In this document: in pieces, positions 21,451-33,630 of the stretch
Layout: each line of letters starts with the position of its first letter
Position numbering within the stretch: position 1 is the stretch's first letter
Source of the DNA: Bubalus kerabau
Lineage: Eukaryota; Chordata; Mammalia; Artiodactyla; Bovidae
Length of the DNA stretch: 64,000 nt
NCBI RefSeq assembly: GCF_029407905.1
Contig: NW_026577903.1
Location: forward strand, 124,001-188,000
Direction: 5' to 3'
Notes under the pieces: generated by a model
What the model saw: only the letters and a program-made list of their open reading frames with translations
Told to the model about the DNA's origin: nothing
Database searches by the model: none
Translations under genes and position numbers: made by a program

Positions 21451-23040
21451 TTGCACTTCAGTAGGAACGTGGGACTTCTTTTGAGATGCTGTGGCGGGCA
21501 AGGGCCTCATGCTGCGAAGACGATGGAACCACATGGTTTTTCTCGAGTTGCGGCGGGATTCTCGAGTTACGACGTGGATTTCAGGCTTCCTCTTGTGTTA
21601 GCCCTGGGAAGCCCAAACTTCCCTTCGAGTTGCGAGGGAAAGCTGGATGTTGTGCTTGAATCACTGCAAGGCCAAAGAGACCTCATCTAGGCGTGTGTCC
21701 AGGACCTAATAGTCCTCTCAAGGGAAGACAAGCATCTCGGGATTGCACTCCAGACTCCCCCGGGGAGTCAGGCCTCGCCTCGAGGGGAAGCAAAGGACTG
21801 CGCTCTCCTCTCGAGCCGCGACGCAGATCTCTTGGAGCCCACTGAGTCGCCTCAAGGGAATCCATCCTACTCTTCAGTTTGGAGAGAGGACTCGGGATTG
21901 CTCTTCAGGCCAGGCAGGAAAAGAAGTCCCTCAGCTCGCGAGGACGGGGGCGTCTCAGGGGTTTCCTCGAGCTGCGGCGCCCGTGGGGGTTTTCTCCCGA
22001 GGCACGACGAGGACCTCAGGGAGCCTCTCGTGCGGCGCCAGGGAAGCCAGGTCTGCATGGGCTAGGCGAGGGGGAGCGCATCATTGCTCTCCAGTCCAGA
22101 GAGGGGACAAGGGCCTCAAGACACTTTGAAGAAGGACTATCGAGGTCTTTCTCGAGTGGTGGCAGGAAACCCTCATTTCCCTCGACTTTGCAGGGGACCT
22201 GAGGGAACTTCCCAGGGTGCCCCTGAGAGGTGAGGGATGCTGTGGAGTTAGCGGGGCCTCTCGGGACTCCACTGTGGTTGGCGCAATGGAAGAGGGCCTC
22301 ATCTCGAGGGGAGGCAGGAACCTCAGGCTTCCTCTCTGTTTCTGACTCCGACCCTCCGACCTCAGGGTCCCTGCAGAGTTGGGAGCGGAGAGTTAGGCCT
22401 CGTCTTGTCTGAGGAAGGGAACTCCGCTTGCCTCTCGAGTTGCTCAGGGGGTCTCAGGCCCCTCTTCGAGCTGTGTGTGGAACCCACGGGTGTTTCTGGA
22501 CGATGCACGGGAGTGTCAGTGCCCCTTCGTGTTGTGCCTTCACCCACAGTGTTGCCTTCGAAGAGGTGTCCGTGCAACGGGTTCTTCTGAAGAGTGGACC
22601 GGGAAATCGAGGTCGATCGGCATGTGGCACCACCCCCGTGGCTCATCTCGAATTTCCTCGTGCGGACGGCCTCATCCTGAGATGCGCCGGGAAGGGCGGG
22701 AATCCCTTCCAGACCACGCAGGGGAATCGACACTCCTGTCGCCATCAGGAGGGGAGAAGGGGCTCAGATGAAGTGGTGTCGGGACCCTCAGTGTTTCCCT
22801 CGAGGGAACCCGGTGTGTCGGGGAATTTCTGGGGGTCGCATGAAAGGTGTCAGGTACTGTTTCGCACATCAGGACGGAAACTTGGACTTCCCTTGAGACC
22901 CATAGCGGGCAAGAGGCTCATCTTGCAAAGACGTTGGAACCACGTGGTTTTCCTCGAGTTGCGGCGGGATTCTCGAGTTACGACGGGGATCTCAGGCTTC
23001 CTCTTGGGTTGGCCCTAGGAAGCCCAATCTTCTCCTCGAG
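21451..23040. repeat. Class-A monomer 13 of HOR copy 1
   Basis: Carries gagaggtgaggg at ~22,226 and a private 8-bp tandem duplication of ctccgacc at 22,346-22,361. Copy 2 shares it at 41,079-41,094, confirming the pairing. Confidence 0.75.
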
Positions 23041-25932
23041 TGAGAGGGAAAGATGGGGGTTGCGCTCGAGTCACTGCAGGGCCGAAGAGACCTCACTTAG
23101 GCGTGTGTCCAGAACCTAATATTCCTCTACAGGGAAGGCAGGGATCTCGGGGTTGCATTCCAGGCTCCCCTGGGGAGTCAGGCCTCGTCTCGAGGGGAAG
23201 CCAAGGACTCCGCCCTCCTCTCGAGTCGCGACGCGGGTCTCTGGGAGCCCCCTGAGCGGCCTCAAGGGAGTCCAGCCTCCTCTTCAGTTTGGAGACAGGA
23301 CCCGGGATTGCTCTGCAGGCCATGCAGGAAAAGAAGGCCCTCAGCTCACGAGGACGTGGGGGTCTCAGGGGTTTCCTCGAGCTGCGGCACCCGTGGGGGT
23401 TTTCTCCCGAGGCACGACGAGAATCTCAGGGAGCCTCTCGTGCGGCTCCAGGGAAGTCAGGTCTCCATGCGCGTAGCGAGGGGGAGTGCATCCTGGCTCT
23501 CGAGTCACGGGAGGGGACTAGGGCCTCGAGACGCGTTGAAGAAGGACTCTCGAGGTCTTTCTCGGGGGACGGCGGGAAAGCCTCGTGTCCTTCGCCTTCT
23601 GTCGGGGACCTTAGGGCACTTCCCAGGGTGCCTCTGAGAGGCGAGGGATCCTGTGGAGGTGGCGGGGCCCCTCGGGACTCCGCTGGGTCTGGCGCAACGG
23701 AAGAGGGCCTCACGTCGAAGGGAGGCAGGAACCTCAGGCTTCCTCTCCGTTTCGGACTCCGACCGCAGGGTCCCTGCAGAGTTGGGACAGGAGAGTCAGG
23801 CCTCGTCTTGTCTGAGGAAGGGAACCCCGCTGGCCTCTCGAGTTGCTCAGGGGGTCTCAGGCCCCTCGTCGAGCTGTGTGTGGAACCCGCGGGTCTTTGC
23901 GGACGATGCACGGGGGTGGCAGTGCCCCTTCGTGTTGTGCCTTCACCCACAGGGTTGCCTTCGAAGAGGGGTCCGGGCCTCGGGTCCTTCTCAAGAGCGG
24001 ACCGGGGAATCGGGGGCGTTCGGCATGTGGCCCCACCCACGTGGCTCGTCTCGAATTTCCTCGTGAGACCGGCCTCATCCTGAGGTGCGCCGGGAAGGCC
24101 GGGAACCCCTTCCAGACCACGCAGGTGAATCGCCTCTCCTGTCGCGATCAGGAGGGGAGAAGGGGCTCAGAGGAAGCGGTGCCGGGACCCTCGGTGTTCC
24201 CCTCGGGGGACTCCGGCGTGTCGGGGGACTTTTGGAGGTCGCAGGAAGGCTGTCAGGGACCGTTTCGCCCTTCAGGGCGGAACAGGGGACTTCCCTTGAG
24301 ACTCCGTCGCGAGCAAGGGCCTCTTCTTGCCAAGAGGTGGGAACCACGTGGTTTTTCTCGAGTTGCGGCGGCATTCTCGAGTTACGACGGGGATCTCAGC
24401 CTTCCCCTTGGGTTGGCCTGGGAAGCCCAATCTTCCCCTCGGGTTGCGAGGGAAAGCTGGGGGTTGCGCTCGAGTCACTGCAGGGCCGAAGAGACCTCAC
24501 CTAGGCGTGTGTCCGGGACCTAATATTCCTCTCCAGGGAAGGCAGGGATCTCGGGGTTGCATTCCAGGTTCCCCCGGGGAGTCAGGCCTCGTCTCGAGGG
24601 GAAGCCAAGGACTCCGCTCTCCTCTCGAGTCGCGACGCGGGTCTCTTGGAGCCCCCTGAGCGGCCTCAAGGGAGTCCAGCCTCCTCTTCCGTTTGGAGAG
24701 AGGACCCGGGATTGCTCTCCAGGCCATGCAGGAAAAGAAGGCCCTCAGCTCGCGCGGACGGGGGCGTCTCAGGGGTTTCCTCGAGCTGCGGCGCCCGTGG
24801 GGGTTTTCTCCCGAGGCACGACGAGGATCTCAGGGAGCCTCTCGTGCGGCGCCAGGGAAGTCAGGTCTCCATGCGCGTGGCGAGGGGGAGCGCGTCCTGG
24901 CTCTCGAGTCACGGGAGGGGACTAGGGCCTCGAGACGCGTTGAAGAAGGACTCTCGAGGTCTTTGTCGGGGGGCGGCGGGAAACCCTCGTTTCCCTCGCC
25001 TTCTGCCGGGGACCTTAGGGCACTTCCCAGGGTGCCTCTGAGAGGCGAGGGATCCTGTGGAGGTGGCGGGGCCCCTCGGGACTCCGCTGGGTCTGGCGCA
25101 ACGGAAGAGGGCCTCACCTCGAGGGGAGGCAGGAACCTCAGGCTTCCTCTCCGTTTCGGACTCCGACCGCAGGGTCCCTGCAGAGTTGGGACAGGAGAGT
25201 CAGGCCTCGTCTTGTCTGAGGAAGGGAACCCCGCTGGCCTCTCGAGTTGCTCAGGGGGTCTCAGGCCCCTCGTCGAGCTGTGTGTGGAACCCGCGGGACT
25301 TTGCGGACGATGCACGGGGGTGGCAGTGCCCCTTCGTGTTGTGCCTTCACCCACAGGGTTGCCTTCTAAGAGGGGTCCGGGCCTCGGGTTCTTCTCAAGA
25401 GCGGACCAGGGAATCGGGGGCGTTCGGCATGTGGCCCCACCCACGTGGCTCGTCTCGAATTTCCTCGTGAGACCGGCCTCATCCTGAGGTGCGCCGGGAA
25501 GGCCGGGAACCCCTTCTGGACCACGCAGGGGAATCGCCTCTCCTGTCGCGATCAGGAGGGGAGAAGGGGCTCAGAGGAAGCGGTGCCGGGACCCTCGGTG
25601 TTCCCCTCGGGGGACCCTGGCGTGTCGGGGGACTTTTGGGGGTCGCAGGAATGCTGTCAGGGACCGTTTCTCCCTTGATGGCGGAACAGGGGACTTCCCT
25701 TGAGACGCCGTCGCGGGCAAGGGCCTCATCTTTCCAAGAGGTGGAAACCACGTGGTTTTTCTCGAGTTGCGGCGGCATTCTCGAGTTACGACGGGGATCT
25801 CAGCCTTCCCCTTGGGTTGGCCCTGGGAATCCCAATCTTCCTCTCGGGTTGCGAGGGAAAGCTGGGGGTTGCGCTCGAGTCACTGCAGGGCCGAAGAGAC
25901 CTCACCTAGGCGTGTGTCCGGGACCTAATACT
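23041..25932. repeat. Homogenised class-A monomers 14-15
   Basis: Two CpG-rich, nearly identical monomers (1,404-bp spacing) with gagaggcgaggg, 'gtggaggtggcggggcccc' and 'ggggatctcagcc' in place of the EcoRI-site sequence. They match the seven-monomer block at ~41,770-51,660 far better than the class-B monomers. Confidence 0.8.
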
Positions 25933-27089
25933 CCTCTCCAGGGAAGACAAGGATCTCGGGGTTGCATCCCATGCTCCCCCGGGGAGTCAGGCCTCGCCTC
26001 GAGGGGAAGCCAAGGACTCCGCTCTCCTCCCGAGTCGAGACGCTGATATCTTGGTGCCCCCTGAGTGGCCTCAAGGGAGTCCAGCCTCCTCTTCACTTTT
26101 AAGAGAGGACTCGTGATTGCTCTCCAGGCCAGGCAGGAAAAGAAGGCCCTCTGCTCGCGAGGACGGGGGCATCTCAGCGGTTTCCTCCGGCTGCGGCACC
26201 CGTGGGGGATTTCTCCCGAGGCACGACGAGGATCTCAGGTAGCCTCTCGTGTGGCGCCAGGGAAGTCATGTCTCCTTGCACGTGGCGAGAAGGAGCGCGT
26301 CATTGTTCTCGAGTCATGGGAGGGGACTAGGTCCTGAAGACCCGTTGAAGAAGGACTCTCGATGTCTTTCTTGGGTTGCAGCGGGAAACCCTCGTTTCCC
26401 CCGACTTCTTCCGGGGCCTGAGGGAACTTCCCAGGGTGCCTCAGAGAAGTGAGAATCGCTGTGGAGTTGGTGGGACCTCTCGGGACTCCACTGGGTTTGT
26501 CGCAATGGAAGAGGGCCTCATCTCGAGTGGAGGCAGGAACCTCAGGCTTCCTCTCCAATTCTGACTCTGATCGTAGTGTCCCTGCAGAGTTGGGACAGGA
26601 GAGTCAGGCTATGTCTTTTCTGAGGAATGGAACTCCGCTTGCCTCTCGAGTTGTTCATGGGGTTTCAGGCCCCTTGTCAAACTGTGTGTGGAATCTGCAG
26701 GTTTTTCCAGACGATGCATGGGGGTGTCAGTGACCCTTCGTTTTGTGTCTTCATCCACAGGGTTGCCTTCGAAGAGGTGTCCGGGCATCGTGTTCTTATG
26801 AAGTGTGTACTGGGAAATCGGGGTCGTTCAGCATTTGGCACCACCCACGTGGCTAGTCTCGAATTTCCTCATGAAACCGGCCTCATCCTGAGGTGTGCCG
26901 CGAAGGTCATGAAACCCTTCCGGACAAAGCAGAGGATTCGACCCTCCTGTGGTGATCAGGAGGGGAGAAGTGGCTCAGATGAAGTGCTGCTGGGAACCTC
27001 GGTGTTTCCCTCAAGTGAGACAGGTATGTCGGGTAACTTTTGGGGTCGCATAACGCGTTCCAAGTACCGTTTCGCTCTTCAAATTGGAA

Positions 27090-27094
27090 CGTGC
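27090..27094. other. 17-bp deletion junction (copy 2 vs copy 1)
   Basis: Copy 1 has 17 extra bases at 8,277-8,293. The deletion ends share a gtg trinucleotide, consistent with slippage or microhomology-mediated loss. Confidence 0.75.
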
Positions 27095-27416
27095 TCCAGC
27101 GGGCAAGGGCCTCATCTTGGAATGACTGGGGAACCACTTGGTTTTTCTCTAGTTGCGGTGGGATATTTGAGTTACCACAGGGAATTCATGCTTCCTCTTG
27201 TGTTGGCCCACAAAAGTCTTATCTTCCATTCGAGATTCGAGGAAGAGCTGGAGGTGCGCTCTAGTCACTGAAGGCAAAAGAGACCCCACCAAGGCTTGTG
27301 TGCAGGACCTAATGTTCATGTCAAGGGGCGACAGGAATCTCGGGGTTGCATTCCAGACTCACCCTGGAGTCAGGCCTCGTCTCGAGGGGAAGCAAAGGAC
27401 TCTGCTCTCCTCTCGA

Positions 27417-27732
27417 GTCGCGACGCGGGTCTCTTGGAGCCCCCTGAGCGGCCTCAAGGGAGTCCAGCCTCCTCTTCCGTTTGGAGAGAGGACCCGGGAT
27501 TGCTCTCCAGGCCATGCAGGAAAAGAAGGCCCTCAGCTCGCGAGGACGGGGGCGTCTCAGGGGTTTCCTCGAGCTGCGGCACCCGTGGGGGTTTTCTCCC
27601 GAGGCACGACGAGGATCTCAGGGAGCCTCTCATGCGGCGCCAGGGAAGTCAGGTCTCCATGCGCGTGGCGAGGGGGAGCGCGTCCTGGCTCTCGAGTCAC
27701 GGGAGGGGAAGAGGGCCTCGAGACGCGTTGAA
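27417..27732. repeat. Homogenised-type patch inside HOR copy 2
   Basis: Over ~316 bp copy 2 reads like the homogenised class-A monomers (compare 24,630-24,945: 'gcgacgcgggtctc', 'cctgagcggcctcaaggg', 'gcgcgtggcgaggg'). Copy 1 at the equivalent place (~8,620-8,940) is class-B-like ('ggacgggtatgtc', 'cttaaaggg'). Flanking sequence on both sides pairs with copy 1. The best explanation is gene conversion or a double exchange with a neighbouring homogenised monomer. Confidence 0.8.
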
Positions 27733-27736
27733 GATC
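27730..27736. other. 66-bp deletion junction, mosaic right edge of the patch
   Basis: 'cgcgttgaag' is joined directly to 'atctcaggaaggtctaaggg'. Relative to monomer 5 (10,361-10,426) exactly 66 bases are missing, which accounts for the offset change from 18,797 to 18,731. The right side is first monomer-5/18-like (atctcaggaaggtctaaggg), then monomer-4-like (cagggtcactgtgg) within ~40 bases. Confidence 0.78.
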
Positions 27737-30700
27737 TCAGGAAGGTCTAAGGGTGCCTCTGAGAAGTCAGGGTCACTGTGGAGTTGGGAGGGGCCTCTCG
27801 GAACTCCACTGGGTTTGGTACAATGGAAGAGGGCCTCATGACAAGTTGAGGCAGGAACCACAGGGTTCCTCTCCTGGCTTCGAATGCGCCGGATCTGACT
27901 CGGATCGCAGAGTCCCTGCAGAGTTGGGACAGGAGAGTCAGGCCTCGTCTTGTGTGGAGGAATGGAACTCCGCTTGACTCTCGCATTGTTCATGGGGTGA
28001 CAGGCCACTTGTCGATTTGTATGTGGAACTTACGGGTTTTTCTGGACGATGCACTGGGGTGTCACTGCCCCTTCGTGTTGTGCCTTGTTCCACAGGATTG
28101 CCTTCGAGTTGGGTTCTGCCATCGGGTTCTTATCAAGAGCGAACCAGGGAATCGGGGTCTTTTGGCATGCCGCACCACCCACGAGGCTATGTCTCGAATT
28201 TCCTCGTGAGACTGGCCTCATCTTGATGTGCGCCAGGAAGGTCGGGAACGCCTTCCAGACAAAGCAGGGGAATCGAACCTCCTGTCGCGATCAAGAGGGG
28301 AGAAGAGTCTCAGATGAAGTGGTGCCGGGAACCTCGGTGTTCTCCTCAAGTGAGACTGGTATGTCGGGGAACTTTTGGGGTCGCATCAAGGGTTCCAAGT
28401 AACTTTTCGCTCTTCAATACAGAACGTGGGACTTCTCTTGAGACGCTGTAGCGGGCAAGGGCCTCATCTTTCGATGACGGGGGAACCACCTGGTTTTTCT
28501 TGAGTTGGGGCGGGATTCTCGAGTTACAACCGGGAATTCAGGCTTCCTCTTCAACTGGCCCAGGGAAGTCCAGTTTTCATTCGAATTGTGAGTTAGAACT
28601 GGGGATTGCTCTCGAGACACTGCAGGGCCAAATAGACCTCATCTAGGCTTGTGTCCAGGACCTAATGTTCCTCTGCTGGGGCGACAGCGATCTCAGCATT
28701 GCATTCTCGACTCACCCGGGGAGTCAGGCCTCGTCTCGAGGGGAAGCCAAGGACACTGCTCTCCTGTCAAGTCGCGACGGGTATATCTTGGAGCTCACTG
28801 TGTGGCCTAAAATGAGTCAAGCCTCCTGTGGAGTTTGGAGAGAGGACTCAGGATTGCTCTCCAGGCCATACAGCAAAAGAAGGCCCTCATCTCGTGAGGA
28901 CTGGGGCGTCGCGTGGGTATTCTCGAGCTGTGGCTCCAGTGTGGTGTTGCTCACGAGGTATAATGGGGAGCTCAGGGAGCCTCTCCTGTGGCGCCAGGGA
29001 AGTCAGGTTTCTATGCGCGTGGCTAGGGGGAGCGCGTCATTGCTCTCGAGTCATGGTAGGGGAATCGCACCTCAAGACGCGTTGAAGAAGGACTCTCGAG
29101 GTCTTTTACGGGTTGGGGCAGGAAACCCTTTGTTCCCTCGACTTGTGCCGGTGATCTCAGGAAGGTCTAAGGGTGCCTCTGAGAAGTCAGGGATACTGAG
29201 CAGTTGGGAGGGGTCTCTCGGGACTCCACTGGGTTCGGTGCAATGGAAGAGGGCCTCATCTCGAGTGGAGGCAGGAAACTCATGTTTCCTCTCCTGACTT
29301 CCCCTGGGCCAGATCTGACTCGGATCGCAGTTTCGCTGCAGAGTTCGAACAGGAGAGTCAGGCCTCGTCTTGTGTGGAGGAATGGAACTCTGCTTGCCTC
29401 TCCAGTTGTTCACGGGGTGACAGGTCACTTCTCGAGCTGTGTGTGGTACCTGCGGGTTTCTCCGGACGATACCCAGGGGTGTCAGTGCCCCTAAGTGTTG
29501 TGCCTTCATCAAAAGGGTTATCTTCAAAGAGGTGTCCGGGCATCAGGATCTTATCAAGAGCGGACCGGGAAATCGGGGTCTTTCGGCATGTGTCACCATC
29601 CACGTGGCTATGTCTCGAATATCCTCGTGAGACCGGCCTCATCCTGAGATGCACCGGGAAAGTCGGGAACCCCTTCAAGACAAAACAGGGGAATCGACCC
29701 TCCTGTCGCGATCAGGAGGGGAGAAGGGGCCCAGATGTAGTGGTGCCGGGAACCTCGGTGTTCTCCTCGAGTCAGACCGGTGTGTCGAGGAACTTTTGAG
29801 GGCGCATCAAGGGTGCCAATACCGTTTCGCACTTCAAGACGGAACGTGGGACTTCTCTTGAGACGCTGTAGGGGGCAAGGGCCTCATCTTGGGATGACGG
29901 GGGAACCACGTGGCGTTTCTCGTGTTGTGGCGGGATTCTCGAGTTTCGACGGGGAATACAGTCTTCCTCATGTGTTGAGCCAGGGAAGTCCTATCTTCCA
30001 TTCGAGTTTGAAGGGAGAGCTGGGGATTGCTCTCGAGTCACTGCAGGGCAAAATAGACCTCATCTAGGCTTGTGTCCAGGACTTAATGTTGGTCCCTACG
30101 GGCGACAGGGATCTTGGGTTTGCATACAAGACTCACCCGGGGAATCAGGCCTCATCTCGAGGGGAAGCAAAGAACTCCGCTGTCCTTTTGAGTCGCGATG
30201 GGTATCTCTTGGAGCCCACTGTGTGCCCTAAAGGGAGTCAAGCCTCCTGTGGTGTTTGGATAGAGGACTCGGGATTCCTCTCCAGGCCATGCAGGAAAAG
30301 AAGGCCCTCATCTCGCGATGATGGCGGCGTCTCGTGGGTTTTCTGGACTGCCGCGCTAGTGCCGGGTTTCTGACGAGGTACGAGAGGGAGCTCAGGGAGC
30401 CTCTCGTGTGGCGCTAGGGAAGTCAGGTCCCCATGAGATGGCTAGGGGGAGCTCGTCATTGCTCTCGAGTCATGGTAGGGTAATCGGGCCTCAAGACGGG
30501 TTGAAGAAGGACTCTCGAGGTCTTTCTCGGGTCACTGCATAAAATCCAGGGTTCCCTTGACTTGTGCCTGCGACCTCAGGGAGCTTCTCAGAGTGCCTCT
30601 GAGAAGTCAGGGATACTGTGCAGTTTGGAGGGGCCTCTCGAGACTCCTCTGCATTTGGTGGAATGTAAGAGGGACTCATCTCGAGTTGAAGCAGGAACCT

Positions 30701-33630
30701 CAGTGTTCCTCTCCATTTCTGACTCAGATCGCAAGGTCCCTGCATGTTGGTACAGGAGAGTCAGGCCTCATCTTTTCTGGAGGATGGGACTCCTCTTGCC
30801 TCTCGAGTTGTTCTCGAGGTGACAGGTCACTTGTCGAGCTGTGTGTGTAACCTGCCCGTTTTTCCGGATGATGCAGAGGTGTGTTAGTGCCCCTTCGTGT
30901 TGTACCTTCATACTCAAGGCTGCCTTCCAAGAGGTGTCCGAGCATCGGATTCTTATCAAGAGCGGACCGGGAAATTGGAGTCTTTCAGCAAGTGGCACCA
31001 CCCACAAAGCTACGTATCGAATTTCCCCATGAGACCGGCCTCATCCTGAGTTGTACAGGGAAGGTCGGGCCCCCTTGCAGACAAAGCAGGGGAATCGACC
31101 CACCGGTCACGATCAGGAGGGGAGAAGGGGCTTAAATGAAGTGGTGCCGGGAACCTCGGTGTTCCCCTTGAGTGAGACCGGCGTGTTGGGGGACTTTTGG
31201 GGTCGCATCAAGGGTGCCAAGTACCGTTTCGCATTTCAAGACGGAACCTGGGACATCTTTTGAAACGCTGTAGCGGGCAAGGGCCTCATCTTGCGATGAC
31301 GGGAGAACCACGTGGTTTTGCTCGAGTTGCGGCGGGATTCTCGAGTTATGACCGGGAATTTAGGCTTCCTCTTGTTGGCTTTGAAATCCAATCTTCCATT
31401 CGGGATGCGAGGGGGAGCTGGGGATTGCGCTAGAGTCACTGCAGGGCAAAAGAGACCTAATCTAGGCTTGTGTCCAGGATCTAACGTTGCTCTCCAGGGG
31501 CGACAGGGATCTCGGGTTTGCATTCCAGACTCATCCGGGGAGTCAGTTCTCACCTCGAGGGTAAGCAAAGAATTCCGCTCTCGTCTCGAGTCGCGATGGG
31601 TATCTCTTGGAGCCCACTGTGTGTACTAAAGGGAGTCAAGCCTCCTGTGGAGTTTGGAGAGAGGACTTGGGATTGGACTCCAGGCCATGCAGGAAAAGAA
31701 GGCCCTCATCTCGAGATGACGGTGGCGTCTCGTGGGTTTTCTCGAGCTGCGGCGCCAGTGTGGGGTGTCTCATGAAGTACCACGGGGATCTCAGGGAGCC
31801 TCTTGTGTGGCGCCAGGAAAATCCAGTATTCCATTCGAGTTGCAAGTTAGAACTGGGGATTGCTCTCCAGTCACTGCAGGGCAAAATAGACCTCATCTAC
31901 GCTTGTGTCCAGGACCTAGTGTTCCACTACTGGGCCGACAGGGATCTCAGGGTTGCATTCTCGACTCACCCGGAGAGTCAGGCCTCGTCTTGAGGGGAAA
32001 AAAAGGACTCCGCTCTCCTGTCGAGTCGCGACGGGTATCTCTTGGAGCCCACTGCGTGGCATAAAGGGAGTGAAGCCTCCTATGGAGTTTGGAGAGATGA
32101 CTCGGGATTGTTTTCCTGGCCATGCAGGAAAAAAGGCCCTCATCTCGCGATGACGGGGGCATCTCGTGGGTTTTCTCCAGCTGCGGCGCCAGGATCAGAT
32201 TTCTCACGAGGTACAACGGGGAGCTCAGAGAGCCTCTCGTGTGGTGCTAGGGACGTCAAGTCTCCGTGCGTGTGGTGAAGGGGAGTGCATGATTGCTCTC
32301 GAGTCATAGTAGGCGAATCGGGCCTCAAGACGCATTGAAGAAGGACTCTTGACGTCTTTCTCGGGTTGCGGCAGGGAACCCTGGGTTCCCTTGATTTGTG
32401 TCGGTGACCTCAGGCAACTTCTAAGGGTGCCTCTGAGAAGTCAGGGACACTGTGGATTTGGGAGGGGCCCTTCGTTACTCAACTGGGTTTGGTGCAATCG
32501 AAGAGGGCCTCATCTCGAATGGAGGCAGGAACGTCAGGGGTCCTCTCCATTTCTGACTCGGGTCGCAGGGTACCTGCAGAGTATGGAGAAGAGAGTCACG
32601 CCTCGTCTTTTGTGGAGGAGTGGATTTCCCCTTGCCTTTCGAGTTGTTCACGGAGTGACAGGCCACTTGTTGAGCTGAGTGTGGAACCTGCGGGTTTTTC
32701 CGGACGATGCACGGGGGTGTCAGTGCCCCTTCGTGTTGTGCCTTCATCCACAGGGATGCCTTCAAAGAGGTTTCCGGGCATCGGGTTCTTTTCAAGAGCG
32801 TACCGGAAAATTGGGGTCTTTCAGCATGTGGTACCACCCACGAGGCTACGTCTCGAATTTCCTCGGGAGACCGGCCTCATCCTGAGGTGCGCCGGGAAGG
32901 TCGGGAACCCCTTGCAGACAAAGCAGGGGAATCGACCCACCGCTCGCGATCAGAAGGGGAGAAGGGGCTCAGATGAAGTGGTGCCGGGAACCTCGGTGGT
33001 CCCCTCGAGTGAGACTGGAATGTCACGGCACTTTTGAGGTCGCATCAAGGGTGCCAAGTACAGTTTTGCACTTCAAGACGGAACGTGGGAATTCTCTGGA
33101 GATGCTGTAGCGGGCAAGGGCCTCATATTGCGATGACGAGGGAAACATGTGGTTTTTCTCGAGTTGAGGCGGGATTCTCGAGTTACAACGGGGAATTCAA
33201 GCTTCCTCTTGTGTTGGCCCAGGAAGTCCAATCTTCCATTCAACTTGTCAGAGAGAGCTGGGGGTTGCTCTCGAGTCACTTCAGGGCAAAGAGTCCTCAT
33301 CTAGGCTTGGGTCCAGGACGTAATGTTCCTCTCCAGGGGCGACAGGGATATCGGGGTCGCATTCCAGTCTCACCCGGTGGGTCACGCCTCATCTCGAGTG
33401 GAAGCAAAGGACTCCACTATCCTCTCGAGTCGCGACACGTAACTCTTGGAGCCCAATGAGTGGCCTAAAGGGAGTCAAGCGTCCTGTGTAGCTTGGACAG
33501 AAGGTTCACGCTTGATCTGCATACCATGCAGTTAAAGATGGCCCTCCTCTCGTGATGACGGGGGCGTCTCATGGGTTTTCTCGAGCTGCGGCGCCAGTGT
33601 GGGGTTTCTCACGAGATATGATGGGGAGTT
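27737..33630. repeat. Class-B monomers 17-20 of HOR copy 2
   Basis: Counterpart of 9,006-14,900. It carries the same insertion variants in monomers 17 and 18 (~27,870-27,900 and ~29,290-29,320) and the same 1,834-bp monomer. Confidence 0.75.
31812..32245. repeat. Register-shift partial duplication, HOR copy 2
   Basis: Exact counterpart of 13,081-13,514 at offset 18,731, with the same junction after 'gtgtggcgccagg'. The rearrangement therefore predates the 13-mer duplication. Confidence 0.82.

Larger units (their letters stand above)
7119..25932. repeat. Higher-order repeat, copy 1 (13 monomers, ~18.8 kb)
   Basis: Monomers 3-15. Class order by the diagnostic string after 'cctct' is A BBBB AA BBB AAA. 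Monomer spacings are 1401, 1420, 1420, 1834, 1401, 1402, 1519, 1407, 1392, 1399, 1411, 1404 and 1404 bp. The same odd lengths recur in copy 2. The shared start is near 'ctcctctccagggaag' at ~7,119 (copy 2: ~25,933). Stretches such as 13,409-13,597 appear identical to 32,140-32,328. Elsewhere I see roughly one or two differences per 100 bases, by eye. Confidence 0.88.
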
